Source: Streptomyces sp. RPA4-2
Lineage (GTDB): Bacteria > Actinomycetota > Actinomycetes > Streptomycetales > Streptomycetaceae
Reading direction: 5' to 3'
DNA: 64,000 bases
Assembly (NCBI RefSeq): GCF_012273515.2
Contig: NZ_CP050975.2
Coordinates: forward strand, 4,340,001-4,404,000
The translations under genes and the position numbers were made by a program. Shown here piece after piece: positions 33,008 through 42,142 of the stretch (position 1 is the first letter of the stretch; each line of letters opens with the position of its first letter). A model generated the notes under the pieces. The model was not told the DNA's origin, did no database searches, and was given only the letters and a program-made list of their open reading frames with translations.

Positions 33008-33871
33008 CTAGCCCGCGGCCGAACCCGCCCACGCACCGATGCGGGCCAGCAGCTCGTCGCGGGCCGCGTGCTCGGCGTGGCCCATCCCGTGCTCCACCCA
33101 GAGTTCGGCGTGGCCGCGGGAGGCCTCGGCGAGCATCCGCGGGTGGTCCAGGGGGAAGTAGCCGTCCTGGTCGCCGTGGACGATCAGCAGGGGGGTGGGC
33201 GCGATGAGCGGGACCGACTCGACCGGCGAGGACGGCACCGGGTCCCAGTCGCGGGAGTGGATGCGGGTCCGCAGTCCGTAACGGCCGACCACCCGCCCCG
33301 CCGGCCGGGTGACCAGCCAGTGCAGACGCCGCATGGGCGCCGTCCCCCGGTAGTACCAGCGGGCCGGCGCGCTCACCGAAACCACCGCGTCCGTACGCGC
33401 CTCCGTGCGCCCCTCGTGCTCCCGGCCGGCTTCCCCGTGCATCGCCGCGTGCCGGAGCACCACCGACCCGCCCATCGAGAAGCCGACGGTGGCCACCCGC
33501 GCGTGCCCCAGCTCGCGGGCCCATTCCACGGCGGCGTCGAGATCGTGCACCTCGCGGTCGCCGACGGTGGAACGGCCGCCGGAACCGCCGTGGCCCCGGA
33601 AGGAGAACGTGACCACCGCCGCGTCCCGGCCGAGGACACCGGCCACCCGGCGCACGTGCGGACGGTCGAGACCGCCCGTGAAACCGTGCGCCACGACGAT
33701 CGCCAGGCTCCCGCCCACATCATCGGAAGCGCCCCTCGCGGGGTCGTACGCCGCCTCGATCGTCACCCCGTCGACGGTGCGCAGAAACCTCCGCAAAGGG
33801 GCGCGCGGGGCCGTCTCAAGGGGTGGACGGAGGGAAGATCCCGTCACTTGACCTGCCGGACCTGAGCTCAT
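33008..33871 (-). CDS. Alpha/beta hydrolase
   Basis: A 287-residue serine hydrolase of the alpha/beta fold: oxyanion motif VVAHGFTGG, nucleophile elbow VGFSMGGSV (Ser near 129), acid in VHGDQDGYFP and catalytic His in HGMGHAEHA. Substrate unknown; esterase, lipase or peptidase are all possible. The open frame continues far upstream to 34999 but only because of GC bias; the ATG at 33871 is the natural start. The gene lies 139 bp upstream of the MoaD-like gene, on the same strand, and is divergent from glnR. Confidence 0.85.
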   Translation of the reverse strand: MSSGPAGQVTGSSLRPPLETAPRAPLRRFLRTVDGVTIEAAYDPARGASDDVGGSLAIVVAHGFTGGLDRPHVRRVAGVLGRDAAVVTFSFRGHGGSGGRSTVGDREVHDLDAAVEWARELGHARVATVGFSMGGSVVLRHAAMHGEAGREHEGRTEARTDAVVSVSAPARWYYRGTAPMRRLHWLVTRPAGRVVGRYGLRTRIHSRDWDPVPSSPVESVPLIAPTPLLIVHGDQDGYFPLDHPRMLAEASRGHAELWVEHGMGHAEHAARDELLARIGAWAGSAAG

Positions 33872-34121
33872 GTGGGCTATTCTGCTGGGCAGAGGACTCG
33901 GGCAGTGAAGCCCCCGGGTCCTTTTGTGCTTTCTGAAGCGTTGTATACGAAACGGGAAACCGCCGGTGTACGAAGCCTCCGAAGGCGCGGCGGTTCCCCG
34001 GGACGCGGGAGCCGCGCCGCAGGACGAACGAAGAAGCAAGGAAGCAGTGCCGCAAACTCCCCCACCGCCTTGAGGGCGTGGGAGGTACCCCCATACAGGG
34101 ACCGAGGAGGAACCAGACGTT
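33872..34121 (+). other. Control region of glnR
   Basis: About 250 bp between the divergent hydrolase and glnR. It holds a terminator-like hairpin on the plus strand (33894-33925), a GC-rich palindromic patch around 33985-34015, and a strong Shine-Dalgarno sequence (GAGGAGGAA, near 34104) for a short ORF. No unambiguous GlnR box or PHO box could be picked out by eye. Confidence 0.4.
33894..33925 (+). terminator. Terminator-like hairpin in the glnR leader region
   Basis: GGACTCGGG (33894-33902) pairs with CCCGGGTCC (33913-33921), with one G-T pair, and is followed by TTTT. No plus-strand gene ends here, so it may be an attenuator in the glnR leader or end a short RNA. Confidence 0.5.
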
Positions 34122-34178
34122 ATGGGCGAGCGAACCGTGCACGAACGTAGGACGACCCGGGCAGGTGGGGCGCGATGA
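34122..34178 (+). CDS. Short ORF translationally coupled to glnR
   Basis: An 18-codon ORF ([18 protein letters not shown]) with a strong Shine-Dalgarno (GAGGAGGAA) about 9-17 nt upstream of its ATG. Its TGA overlaps the glnR start in ATGA at 34175-34178. It probably sets glnR translation by coupling. The peptide is basic and matches nothing I recognise. It could also be a by-product of the true leader structure. Confidence 0.5.
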   Translation: MGERTVHERRTTRAGGAR

Positions 34179-34966
34179 GTTCTCTGCTGCTCCTGACCAA
34201 TGCCCTTCAGCCGTCGACGGAGGTGCTTCCCGCTCTCGGCCTGCTCCTGCACAACGTGCGAGTGGCTCCGGCGGAAGGACCCGCCCTCGTCGACACTCCT
34301 GGTGCCGACGTCATCCTGATCGACGGCAGGCGTGATCTCCCGCAGGTGCGCAGCCTGTGCCAGCTGCTGCGCTCGACGGGACCCGGCTGTCCCCTCGTCC
34401 TCGTCGTGACGGAGGGCGGCCTCGCGGCCGTCACCGCCGACTGGGGCATCGACGACGTACTCCTCGACACCGCGGGTCCGGCCGAGGTCGAGGCCCGGCT
34501 GCGGCTCGCCATGGGCCGCCAGCAGATCGTCAACGACGACTCCCCCATGGAGATCCGCAACGGCGACCTCTCCGTGGACGAGGCGACGTACAGCGCCAAG
34601 CTCAAGGGCCGGGTCCTCGACCTGACCTTCAAGGAGTTCGAGCTCCTCAAGTACCTCGCGCAGCACCCGGGCCGGGTCTTCACCCGCGCACAGCTGCTCC
34701 AGGAGGTCTGGGGCTACGACTACTTCGGCGGCACGCGGACGGTCGACGTCCACGTACGCCGGCTGCGCGCCAAGCTGGGTCCCGAGCACGAGTCGCTGAT
34801 CGGAACCGTGCGGAACGTCGGTTATCGATTCGTTACACCCGAGAAGGTGGAGCGGGCCGCGGACGAGGCGAAGGCCAAGGCCGCACAGCCAAAGGCGGCG
34901 GATGCGGACGAGACGGCGCACCTCGGTGCCGCGCGCGCGGTCGAGGCCGGGGCCGAGGTCCAGTAA
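34175..34966 (+). CDS. glnR: GlnR, global nitrogen-metabolism regulator
   Basis: A 263-residue OmpR-type regulator that activates and represses nitrogen genes (glnA, amtB, nirB and others) in actinobacteria. The N-terminal domain ([20 protein letters not shown]) is an atypical receiver that lacks the normal acidic pair and works as a constitutive dimer. The C-terminal winged helix is about residues 130-225 ([51 protein letters not shown]). The last 35 residues are Ala/Lys/Glu-rich. There is no cognate kinase gene, as usual for GlnR. The start overlaps the stop of an 18-codon ORF. A LacI regulator follows 50 bp later. Confidence 0.96.
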   Translation: MSSLLLLTNALQPSTEVLPALGLLLHNVRVAPAEGPALVDTPGADVILIDGRRDLPQVRSLCQLLRSTGPGCPLVLVVTEGGLAAVTADWGIDDVLLDTAGPAEVEARLRLAMGRQQIVNDDSPMEIRNGDLSVDEATYSAKLKGRVLDLTFKEFELLKYLAQHPGRVFTRAQLLQEVWGYDYFGGTRTVDVHVRRLRAKLGPEHESLIGTVRNVGYRFVTPEKVERAADEAKAKAAQPKAADADETAHLGAARAVEAGAEVQ

Positions 34967-35004
34967 GCCTCCGTACGCCCTGCCCAGAGGCGGGTCCATC
35001 CGCG

Positions 35005-35010
35005 TAGACT
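35005..35010 (+). promoter_or_regulatory. -10 box of leaderless LacI-family gene
   Basis: TAGACT ends 6 bp before the GTG start at 35017. With no Shine-Dalgarno sequence, this fits a leaderless transcript beginning at the start codon. Confidence 0.55.
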
Positions 35011-35016
35011 CCGCGC

Positions 35017-36039
35017 GTGGCCAAGGTGACGAGGGACGATGTGGCGCGACTGGCGGGTACTTCGACCGCCGTCGTCAGCTATGTCATCAACAACGGACCG
35101 AGGCCGGTTGCCCCGGCCACGCGCGAGCGCGTTCTCGCCGCGATCAAGGAGCTGGGGTACCGGCCCGACCGGGTCGCCCAGGCCATGGCGTCGCGGCGGA
35201 CCGAGCTCATAGGCCTGATCGTGCCGGACGCGCGCCAGCCCTTCTTCGGCGAGATGGCGCACGCGGTCGAGCAGGCCGCCGCCGAGCGCGGGAAAATGGT
35301 CCTGGTCGGCAACTCCGACTACATCGCCGAGCGCGAGGTCCACTACCTGCGCGCCTTCCTCGGCATGCGGGTCTCCGGCCTGATCCTCGTCAGCCACGCG
35401 CTCAATGACAACGCTGCCGCGGAGATCGACGCCTGGGACGCCCGCGTCGTCCTGCTGCACGAACGCCCCGAGGCGATCGACGACGTGGCCGTCGTCACCG
35501 ACGACATCGGCGGCGCCCAGCTCGCCACCCGCCACCTGCTCGAACACGGTTACGACTACGTGGCCTGTCTCGGCGGTATCGCGGAGACCCCCGTCGTCGG
35601 CGACCCGGTCTCCGACCACGTCGAGGGCTGGCGGCGAGCCATGCAGGAGGCCGGGATCCCCACCGAGGGCCGTCTCTTCGAGGCCCCGTACAACCGCTAC
35701 GACGCGTACCAGGTCGGCCTGCAGCTGCTCGCCGGGCCCCACCGGCCGCCCGCCATCTTCTGCTCCACCGACGACCAGGCGATCGGCGTGCTGCGCGCCG
35801 CCCGTGAGCTGCGCATCGACGTGCCGGGGGAGCTGGCCGTGGCCGGCTTCGACGACGTCAAGGAAGCCGCGCTGACGGATCCGCCGTTGACGACGATCGC
35901 CTCCGACCGGTCGGCGATGGCCCGCGCGGCGGTGGATCTCGTACTGGACGACGGGCTGCGGGTCGCCGGGTCGCGGCGCGAGCGGCTGAAGGTGTTCCCG
36001 TCCCGGCTGGTGGTGCGGCGGTCCTGCGGTTGCGTGTGA
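35017..36039 (+). CDS. LacI-family transcriptional regulator
   Basis: A 340-residue regulator with an N-terminal LacI helix-turn-helix ([20 protein letters not shown], residues 4-23), hinge helix ([13 protein letters not shown]) and periplasmic-binding-like effector domain ([20 protein letters not shown] onward). It ends in RRSCGCV, as is usual for this group. The effector, probably a sugar or related metabolite, is unknown, and no catabolic genes are adjacent. The GTG at 35017 is likely leaderless. A bidirectional terminator follows at 36099-36121. Confidence 0.9.
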   Translation: MAKVTRDDVARLAGTSTAVVSYVINNGPRPVAPATRERVLAAIKELGYRPDRVAQAMASRRTELIGLIVPDARQPFFGEMAHAVEQAAAERGKMVLVGNSDYIAEREVHYLRAFLGMRVSGLILVSHALNDNAAAEIDAWDARVVLLHERPEAIDDVAVVTDDIGGAQLATRHLLEHGYDYVACLGGIAETPVVGDPVSDHVEGWRRAMQEAGIPTEGRLFEAPYNRYDAYQVGLQLLAGPHRPPAIFCSTDDQAIGVLRAARELRIDVPGELAVAGFDDVKEAALTDPPLTTIASDRSAMARAAVDLVLDDGLRVAGSRRERLKVFPSRLVVRRSCGCV

Positions 36040-36098
36040 GACCGCCGGGCCGGCTCCGGCCGGCCGCGCGGCCGCCCGCCGCCCCCTGAAACGCACAT

Positions 36099-36121
36099 CG
36101 GCCCCGCGGATCGCGGGGCCG
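36099..36121. terminator. Bidirectional terminator
   Basis: A perfect 10-bp stem (CGGCCCCGCG, CGCGGGGCCG) with a 3-nt loop between the convergent LacI-family and serine protease genes. Confidence 0.8.
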
Positions 36122-36160
36122 ACGCGTTTGCCGTACCGGCTGGAACAGCCGGTCGTACCG

Positions 36161-37906
36161 CTAGAACAGCAGGTTGTACTGGTTGAAGCCCGAGCCCAGG
36201 CTGACCGGCGAGCCGAAGAGGCTGCTGGAGGCCTTGTTGGTGCCGGGGTAGAGCCAGAGCTTGCCCGCCGAGTCGCGGGTGATGACATCGGCGATGCCGT
36301 CGCCCGTGACGTCGCCGTTGGAGACGTACGAGGTGAAGTTCCAGCCCGTACGCGCCTGGATCCGCGCCGACCACGGGGTGTGCTCGACCTGCGTGCCCCG
36401 GTAGAGGTACAGGACGCCGGAGCTGTTGCGGACCAGCAGGTCGGCACGGCCGTCGCCGGACAGGTCGCCGTGGCCGAAGATCTTGACGTTCTTCCAGGCC
36501 TTGTCGACGACCTTGACGCGGCCGTAGAACTCGCCGTTGCCCTTGCCCGGGTAGAGGTAGACCGAGCCGTCGGCGTCCACCGCGACCAGGTCGGGGCGGG
36601 CGTCACCGGTCATGTCGCCGGGGATGGCGTACGACTTGTAGCCGCCCCACACCGAGGTGATCTGCATCCACTCGAACTCGTTCGAGCTGTGGTTCAGGTA
36701 GCTGCGGTACAGCTTGCCGTCACCCTTGTCGCGGATGATCAGGTCCTGGAAGAAGTCCCGGTCCAGGTCGGCCTGCAGGCCCCAGCTGGCGTTCTGCCAG
36801 CCGCTGCTCTGGAAAGCGCGGGTGGCGAGCGAGGTGCCCTTGCTGTCCTGCTCGAAGAGGCCCCCGGAAGGGGTGCGCTCGAGCAGGTCGGCCTTGCCGT
36901 CGAAGGTCAGGTCCGCGTCGTCGATACGCGGCTGCGCGGCCCAGGTGTACGAGGACACCTTGGTGAAGACCGGGTAGGCGCCCTTCGCGGTGCAGCCCGC
37001 GACACCCCACGAGACGATGCCGACGACCTTGCCGCCGACGATCACCGGACCACCGGAGTCACCGTTGCAGGGGCTCTTGGTGCCCTCGTCGGTGCCGGTC
37101 GCCGGGGTACCGGCGCAGAACATCGAGCCCTCGACGAAGTCGTCCTCATGGAGGACCGACTGCATCGCGCTGTTGCAGGTGGAGTCGGCGACCACGGGCA
37201 GGGTCACCTTGCGCAGCGTGGCCGACAGGTCGGCACCGTCGGCGCCGGAGGTCAGGCCCCAGCCGTAGACGGTGGCGGAGCCGCCCGCCTTGTAGGAGGC
37301 GCTGTCGCCGGCGGCCACCAGCCGCTGCCACTGCTGCTCCAGCGGGCGGTCCAGGGTGAGGACCGCGATGTCGTTCTGGACGGTGTCGCTGTTGTAGTGC
37401 GGGTGGTTCCACTGGCGGTAGACACCCGCGACCGTGCCGGTCGTGTCGTCCAGCAGTCCGGTGGCGCCGGCCACCACAGCGCCGTTCTTGACCCAGTTCA
37501 GTCCGGCGACGCAGTGGGCGGCCGTCAGGACCTTGTTCGGGGCGACGAGGGTGCCGCCGCAGAAGTAGCCGGTGTCGGCCGCGCTGTCGTAGTAGGAGAG
37601 CTGGACCATCCACGGCGCGGAGGAGATGGTCGTCGGGCTGCCGCCGATGATGAACGGCGTCTTCTTGGGACTCGTCGCCGGGGTCGCCTGGTCCTTGACG
37701 GCCTCGGCGACCCGGTTGCGCAGCTCCTTGTCGGAGACGGTCGGCTTCGCGGGCTGGGCCTGGCCGACGGCCGGCAGCGACGGTCCGTCCGCCGCCTGGG
37801 CGGGCTGCGCCGCGAAGGCGCCGGCGCAGGTCAGCGCCAGCGCGAGGGCGGCCGTGGGCAACGCCGTGACGGGGCGTCTCCAGCGGTCGCGCAGAGCACG
37901 TATCAC
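36161..37906 (-). CDS. Secreted trypsin-like serine protease with FG-GAP/VCBS repeats
   Basis: A 581-residue exported protein. It has a signal peptide (RDRWRRPV then ALALALTCAGAFAAQPAQA) and a propeptide-like region to about residue 85. The S1 protease domain starts at IIGGSP (about 86) with His in LTAAHC, Asp in NDIAVLTL and Ser in CNGDSGGPV. Four or so VCBS/FG-GAP repeats follow (DLTFDGKADLL, DLDRDFFQDLI, DMTGDARPDLV, DLSGDGRADLL, DVTGDGIADVI), probably a calcium-binding propeller used for substrate or surface binding. GTG at 37906 has AGGAG at good spacing. It lies near the htrA-cssRS locus, but no direct link is evident. Confidence 0.92.
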   Translation of the reverse strand: MIRALRDRWRRPVTALPTAALALALTCAGAFAAQPAQAADGPSLPAVGQAQPAKPTVSDKELRNRVAEAVKDQATPATSPKKTPFIIGGSPTTISSAPWMVQLSYYDSAADTGYFCGGTLVAPNKVLTAAHCVAGLNWVKNGAVVAGATGLLDDTTGTVAGVYRQWNHPHYNSDTVQNDIAVLTLDRPLEQQWQRLVAAGDSASYKAGGSATVYGWGLTSGADGADLSATLRKVTLPVVADSTCNSAMQSVLHEDDFVEGSMFCAGTPATGTDEGTKSPCNGDSGGPVIVGGKVVGIVSWGVAGCTAKGAYPVFTKVSSYTWAAQPRIDDADLTFDGKADLLERTPSGGLFEQDSKGTSLATRAFQSSGWQNASWGLQADLDRDFFQDLIIRDKGDGKLYRSYLNHSSNEFEWMQITSVWGGYKSYAIPGDMTGDARPDLVAVDADGSVYLYPGKGNGEFYGRVKVVDKAWKNVKIFGHGDLSGDGRADLLVRNSSGVLYLYRGTQVEHTPWSARIQARTGWNFTSYVSNGDVTGDGIADVITRDSAGKLWLYPGTNKASSSLFGSPVSLGSGFNQYNLLF

Positions 37907-38276
37907 TCAGGGCTCCTGGAATGGGTGCGGGTGGGTCATGACGTGAGTGGCCCGAGAAGGGGCGTACGACGCACCGGCCCGACCGACGTCGGCGGTCACC
38001 GGCCATGGCCGGCCGACCGCCCGCATCGATCAGGCACCACCGCGGAGCCCCCCTCCGGCGCCGTGATCGTAGGCCTCACCCGCCCCAGAACACATGTACT
38101 ACACAGCGGGCATTCAAGTATTCGTCCGTCGCATTCCGTGACATCACCCCGGCGCAACCCTTTGTTTGCCCGACCAGAGCGGAGTCCGAGCGTCTTTATA
38201 TCGGGCATACGAGGTTCTGTCGGGCTTCTCAGCGGGGACTCAGGGAGCTCTCATGATCGCGCGGGAGTCTCATGTC
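37907..38276. other. Divergent control region, protease and htrA
   Basis: About 370 bp between two divergent genes. It must hold both promoters. A relatively AT-rich part lies at 38081-38135, and TCTTTATATCGGGC at about 38191-38204 may contain the htrA -10 region. No clear CssR repeat was found by eye. Confidence 0.35.
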
Positions 38277-39476
38277 ATGACCGAGAGCTTCCGCCGCAGC
38301 GGCGAGTATCCCCAGGGCGACGACCACCAGTCCCCGTACCCCCAGCAGCAGCCTGCCTCCGCTCCCTCCCCCGTGAACCCCGAGTGGCCGCCCCCGCTTA
38401 CGTACGCGCTTACCCCGCCGGTCGCCGTCGAACCGGGCACCACCGTGTGGCCGGGCTCCGGTCGGTTCGGCAGCGGCGCGGCCGGCGGTCAGGGCGGCGG
38501 AAGCGGTGCCTACCCGGGACACCCGGGCCCGCCGGACGGCTCCACCGCGGTGCTGTCCGCGGCTCCCGTGCCGCCCGGGACCGCGCGGAAGAAGCCCGCG
38601 AGGGGCCCACTGGCCCTGATCGCCGCGGTCGCGATAGTCGCCGCCGCCATCGGGGGTGGCACGGCGTACGGCATCCAGGAGCTCACCGGCAAGGACACCG
38701 CGTCCAGCAGCACCAGCACCACCGTGGTGCCCACGGCCAAGAGGGGCACCGTCGCCGGGGTCGCCCAGGCGGTCAGCCCCAGCATCGTCGAGGTCAGCGC
38801 GACCTCGAACGCCGGTTCGTCGACCGGTTCGGGCGTGATCATCACGTCCGGCGGCGAGATCGTCACCAACAACCACGTCGTCTCGGGCGCCTCCGCGATC
38901 AAGGTGCGGCTGAACAACGGAAAGTCCTACACCGCGAAGGTCGTCGGCACCGACAGCAAGAAGGACCTCGCGCTCATCGAGGTGGCAAACGCGCCCTCCG
39001 GTCTGAAGGTCGCCACCCTCGGCAACTCCGACGGTGTCCAGGTCGGCGACGACGTCGTCGCGATCGGCTCCCCCGAGGGCCTGACCGGCACCGTCACCAG
39101 CGGCATCGTCTCGGCCCTCGACCGGGACGTGACCGTCTCCACCGACGAGAGCCAGGGCCAGCAACAGCAGGGCGGCGACAGCGGCCAGTGGCCGTTCTCG
39201 TTCGGCGGCCGCCAGTTCAACGGCGACACCGGCTCCTCGACCACCACGTACAAGGCGATCCAGACCGACGCGTCCCTGAACCCCGGCAACTCCGGCGGCG
39301 CGCTGATCGACATGAACGGCAACATCGTCGGCATCAACTCCGCGATGTACTCGGCGGCTTCGGACTCCTCGTCCAGCTCGTCGGGGGCCGGCAGCGTGGG
39401 CCTCGGCTTCGCCATCCCGGTCAACACCGTCAAGGCCGACCTCGCGAACCTGCGGGCCGGCGGCTCCGACAGCTGA
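38277..39476 (+). CDS. htrA: HtrA/DegP-like membrane-anchored serine protease
   Basis: A 399-residue S1C protease for misfolded exported proteins. It has a long Pro/Gly-rich cytoplasmic tail (about 1-105), one membrane helix (about 112-132) and a trypsin-like domain with His in IVTNNHVV, Asp in KKDLALI and Ser in NPGNSGGAL. No PDZ domain is present at the C-terminus, which is unusual for HtrA. It is followed by cssRS; in S. lividans this neighbour is an HtrA under CssRS control. The ATG at 38277 starts MTESFRRSGEY. The in-frame ATG at 38253 has a slightly better ribosome binding site and is a real alternative. Confidence 0.9.
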   Translation: MTESFRRSGEYPQGDDHQSPYPQQQPASAPSPVNPEWPPPLTYALTPPVAVEPGTTVWPGSGRFGSGAAGGQGGGSGAYPGHPGPPDGSTAVLSAAPVPPGTARKKPARGPLALIAAVAIVAAAIGGGTAYGIQELTGKDTASSSTSTTVVPTAKRGTVAGVAQAVSPSIVEVSATSNAGSSTGSGVIITSGGEIVTNNHVVSGASAIKVRLNNGKSYTAKVVGTDSKKDLALIEVANAPSGLKVATLGNSDGVQVGDDVVAIGSPEGLTGTVTSGIVSALDRDVTVSTDESQGQQQQGGDSGQWPFSFGGRQFNGDTGSSTTTYKAIQTDASLNPGNSGGALIDMNGNIVGINSAMYSAASDSSSSSSGAGSVGLGFAIPVNTVKADLANLRAGGSDS

Positions 39477-39524
39477 CGAGAGCACACGGGCGAGAGCTCA
39501 GCACAGCACACCCAGGAGGTCGAC

Positions 39525-39761
39525 ATGATCAGGAAGCGGATCTCTCGGATTTCCCCGGTCACGCACTCCCGCGAGGGCGGCGACCCGGCCGGGCTCGACC
39601 TGGCCCTCGCCGTGGCCCGGGAACTGCACCTGCCGGTGCCGCGCGCGCCCGAGGTGGCGCTCCCGGCCGCCGTCCCGCAGCTGATGGGCCTGCGCACCCC
39701 CGCCACCCGCCCGCACCGCCGCAAGGTCCCGCTGAACAGGCTCACCGCACTGTCGGGCTGA
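39525..39761 (+). CDS. Small hypothetical protein between htrA and cssR
   Basis: A 78-residue basic protein with a good ribosome binding site (AGGAGG, 6 nt before the ATG). It contains a helical central part (LDLALAVARELHLPVPR) and a basic C-terminus (RPHRRKVPLNRL). No signal peptide or membrane helix is evident and no family is recognised. It lies 48 bp after htrA in the same direction and may be co-transcribed with it. Its position in the secretion-stress locus is the only hint of function. Confidence 0.6.
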   Translation: MIRKRISRISPVTHSREGGDPAGLDLALAVARELHLPVPRAPEVALPAAVPQLMGLRTPATRPHRRKVPLNRLTALSG

Positions 39762-39781
39762 ACGTCACCCAGCAGTACATG

Positions 39782-39850
39782 ACGTTTCTCCCGCATCCGA
39801 TGCTTTTCGCACCGACTCGGACGTTTCTTCCTCCGCTGATGCTTTCCGCC
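39782..39850. promoter_or_regulatory. Two 30-bp direct repeats upstream of cssR
   Basis: Segments 39782-39811 and 39821-39850 share ACGTTTCT.C....C.....GATGCTTT.CGC at a 39-bp period. OmpR-type regulators bind direct repeats, so these may be CssR (auto)regulatory sites; the actual promoter was not identified. Confidence 0.45.
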
Positions 39851-39920
39851 CCCGCCCGGAAACGTGCGACGCTGAAGGCCGTCAGACCCTCCACCCCACC
39901 GCACCCGAGGACTCCCGCCC

Positions 39921-40652
39921 ATGAGCCCCGCCGAAGGCGACCGTGAACCCCAGCGCATCCTGATCGTCGACGACGAGCCCGCGGTGCGCGAAGCACTCCA
40001 GCGCAGCCTCGCCTTCGAGGGATACGACACCGAGGTCGCGGTCGACGGCGCGGACGCGCTGGAGAAGGCGACCGCCTACCAGCCCGAGCTGGTCGTCCTG
40101 GACATCCAGATGCCCCGGATGGACGGCCTGACGGCCGCCCGCCGGATGCGCGGAGCCGGCACGACGACCCCCATCCTCATGCTGACGGCCCGCGACACGG
40201 TCGGGGACCGGGTGACCGGCCTCGACGCGGGTGCCGACGACTACCTCGTCAAGCCCTTCGAGCTGGACGAGCTGTTCGCCCGGGTCCGGGCCCTGCTGCG
40301 GCGCAGTTCGTACGCGGCGACCGCGGATGCCGCCCCGGACGAGGACGCGCTCACCTTCGGCGACCTGCGGATGGACCTCGCGACGCGCGAGGTCACCCGG
40401 TCGGGCCGGGCCGTGGAACTGACCCGCACCGAGTTCACCCTGCTGGAGATGTTCCTCGCGCACCCCCGCCAGGTCCTCACCCGCGAGCAGATCCTGAAGG
40501 CCGTCTGGGGCTTCGACTTCGAACCGTCCTCCAACTCCCTCGACGTCTACGTCATGTACCTGCGCCGCAAGACCGAGGCGGGCGGTGAGCCGCGGCTCGT
40601 GCACACGGTGCGCGGGGTCGGGTACGTGCTCCGGTCGGGCGGCGCGGAGTGA
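39921..40652 (+). CDS. cssR: CssR-like OmpR-family response regulator
   Basis: A 243-residue response regulator. The receiver is at about 12-125 with IVDDEPAV, the phospho-acceptor Asp in [12 protein letters not shown], Thr in MLTARD and Lys in YLVKPF. The OmpR winged helix follows at about 145-240 ([39 protein letters not shown]). Partner of the kinase CssS, whose start overlaps its stop (GTGA). In S. lividans CssRS responds to misfolded secreted protein and activates htrA-type proteases; an htrA lies immediately upstream here. The assignment rests on this order and domain type. Confidence 0.85.
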   Translation: MSPAEGDREPQRILIVDDEPAVREALQRSLAFEGYDTEVAVDGADALEKATAYQPELVVLDIQMPRMDGLTAARRMRGAGTTTPILMLTARDTVGDRVTGLDAGADDYLVKPFELDELFARVRALLRRSSYAATADAAPDEDALTFGDLRMDLATREVTRSGRAVELTRTEFTLLEMFLAHPRQVLTREQILKAVWGFDFEPSSNSLDVYVMYLRRKTEAGGEPRLVHTVRGVGYVLRSGGAE

Positions 40653-42121
40653 TCAGACGGTTCAGATCCCTGCCGATCCGTTCCCGGCTGGCGCTGCTGG
40701 TGGCGGCCGCGGTGGCCTTCGGGGTCGCGGCGGTCTCGGTGACCTGCTGGTTCATCGTGCGCGGGAAGCTGTACGACGAGATCGACAACAACCTGCAGGA
40801 CCAGAAGCAGGCCCAGCAGTACACCCTGGTCCAGGGCGTCCTCGACAACTGCCGCAAGGAACCGAGCAACGACAACGACTTCCACGGACGGTTCGACGAC
40901 TACGCCCAGGTGATCAACTCGGACGGGACCGTCTGCGTCTTCGGGTACTCGGCGGGCTCGGTGACGGTGACCGACGCCGACAAGGCCGTGGCCAAGCACC
41001 CGCAGTTCAACAAGAGCGCACCGCGGAACGGGACCGACACCAAGGGCAACGACGTCCGGGTCCTGGCGATGCCGCTCGTCGTCACGAACTTTCCCAACGA
41101 ACTCCCCGGCACCCGCGTCCTGTACAGCGACCGCGCCTACGTCGTGGCCGTTCCTCTCAAGAGCACCCAGGCCACCCTGAACGACCTGGCCCTCGTGCTG
41201 CTCCTGGTCTCCGGGATCGGCGTGGTCGGCGCCGGCGCGGCGGGCCTCGCGGTCGCCCGAGCGGGCCTGCGTCCCGTCGACAAGCTCACCGAGGCCGTGG
41301 AACACGTGGCCCGCACGGAGGACCTCTCGATCCGCATTCCCGTCGAGGAGGGCAACGAGGACGAGGTCGCCCGCCTCACCCGCTCCTTCAACTCGATGAC
41401 GTCCGCGCTGGCCAACTCCCGCGAGCTGCAGCAGCAGCTCATCGCGGACGCCGGCCACGAACTCCGTACGCCCCTGACCTCCCTCCGCACGAACATCGAG
41501 CTCCTCACCCGCAGCGAGGAGACGGGCCGTCCGATCCCCCCGGCCGACCGCAGGGCACTCCTCGCCTCCGTCAAGGCCCAGATGACCGAACTGGCCTCGC
41601 TCATCGGCGACCTGCAGGAACTCTCGCGTTCGGACGCGGGCCAGCAGGCGAACACCGTACTGACGGTGCCGCTCCAGGACACGGTCGAGGCGGCGCTGCG
41701 CCGCGCACGGCTGCGCGGTCCGGAGCTGACGATCACGGCGGACCTCCAGCCCTGGTACGTCCGCGCGGAGCCCACCGCGCTGGAGCGGGCCGTCGTCAAC
41801 ATCCTCGACAACGCGGTGAAGTTCAGCCCCGAGGGCGAGGCCATCGACGTCACCCTCAAGGCCGGCGAGCTGACCGTCCGCGACCACGGCCCCGGCATCC
41901 CCGCCGAGGAACTCCCGCACGTCTTCGACCGCTTCTGGCGCTCCCCGTCCGCCCGCGCGCTCCCCGGCTCGGGTCTGGGGCTGTCGATAGTGGCGCGGAC
42001 GGTGCAGCAGGCGGGTGGCGAGGTGTCCCTGCGGCCGGCCGAGGGCGGCGGCACGGCGGTGACGGTCCGGCTCCCGGGAGCGCCCACGCCGCCGCCGGAG
42101 ACGGCCCTCGAACAGGAGTGA
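40649..42121 (+). CDS. cssS: CssS-like sensor histidine kinase
   Basis: A 490-residue membrane kinase. A first membrane helix (about 12-35), an extracytoplasmic sensor loop (about 36-175) and a second helix (about 180-205) are followed by HAMP (to about 260), the H-box [19 protein letters not shown]-box [13 protein letters not shown], and G-boxes DHGPGIP and GSGLGLSIV. The sensor loop contains two cysteines (NCRKEPS and TVCVFGY) that could form a disulfide. GTG at 40649 overlaps the cssR stop. It would phosphorylate CssR in secretion stress, as in S. lividans. Confidence 0.87.
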   Translation: MIRRFRSLPIRSRLALLVAAAVAFGVAAVSVTCWFIVRGKLYDEIDNNLQDQKQAQQYTLVQGVLDNCRKEPSNDNDFHGRFDDYAQVINSDGTVCVFGYSAGSVTVTDADKAVAKHPQFNKSAPRNGTDTKGNDVRVLAMPLVVTNFPNELPGTRVLYSDRAYVVAVPLKSTQATLNDLALVLLLVSGIGVVGAGAAGLAVARAGLRPVDKLTEAVEHVARTEDLSIRIPVEEGNEDEVARLTRSFNSMTSALANSRELQQQLIADAGHELRTPLTSLRTNIELLTRSEETGRPIPPADRRALLASVKAQMTELASLIGDLQELSRSDAGQQANTVLTVPLQDTVEAALRRARLRGPELTITADLQPWYVRAEPTALERAVVNILDNAVKFSPEGEAIDVTLKAGELTVRDHGPGIPAEELPHVFDRFWRSPSARALPGSGLGLSIVARTVQQAGGEVSLRPAEGGGTAVTVRLPGAPTPPPETALEQE

Positions 42122-42142
42122 CCGCCGCGGGGAGCGGGCCGC

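Noticed and set aside
33872..34999. N-terminal extension of the alpha/beta hydrolase
   Set aside because: It would run through glnR on the opposite strand and lacks hydrolase homology. The ATG at 33871 starts the protein naturally.
36128..39946. Very long plus-strand open frame (over 1,200 codons)
   Set aside because: It runs antisense to the protease and out of frame with htrA. The predicted protein is low-complexity Arg/Gly/Pro sequence, a known artefact of GC-rich DNA.
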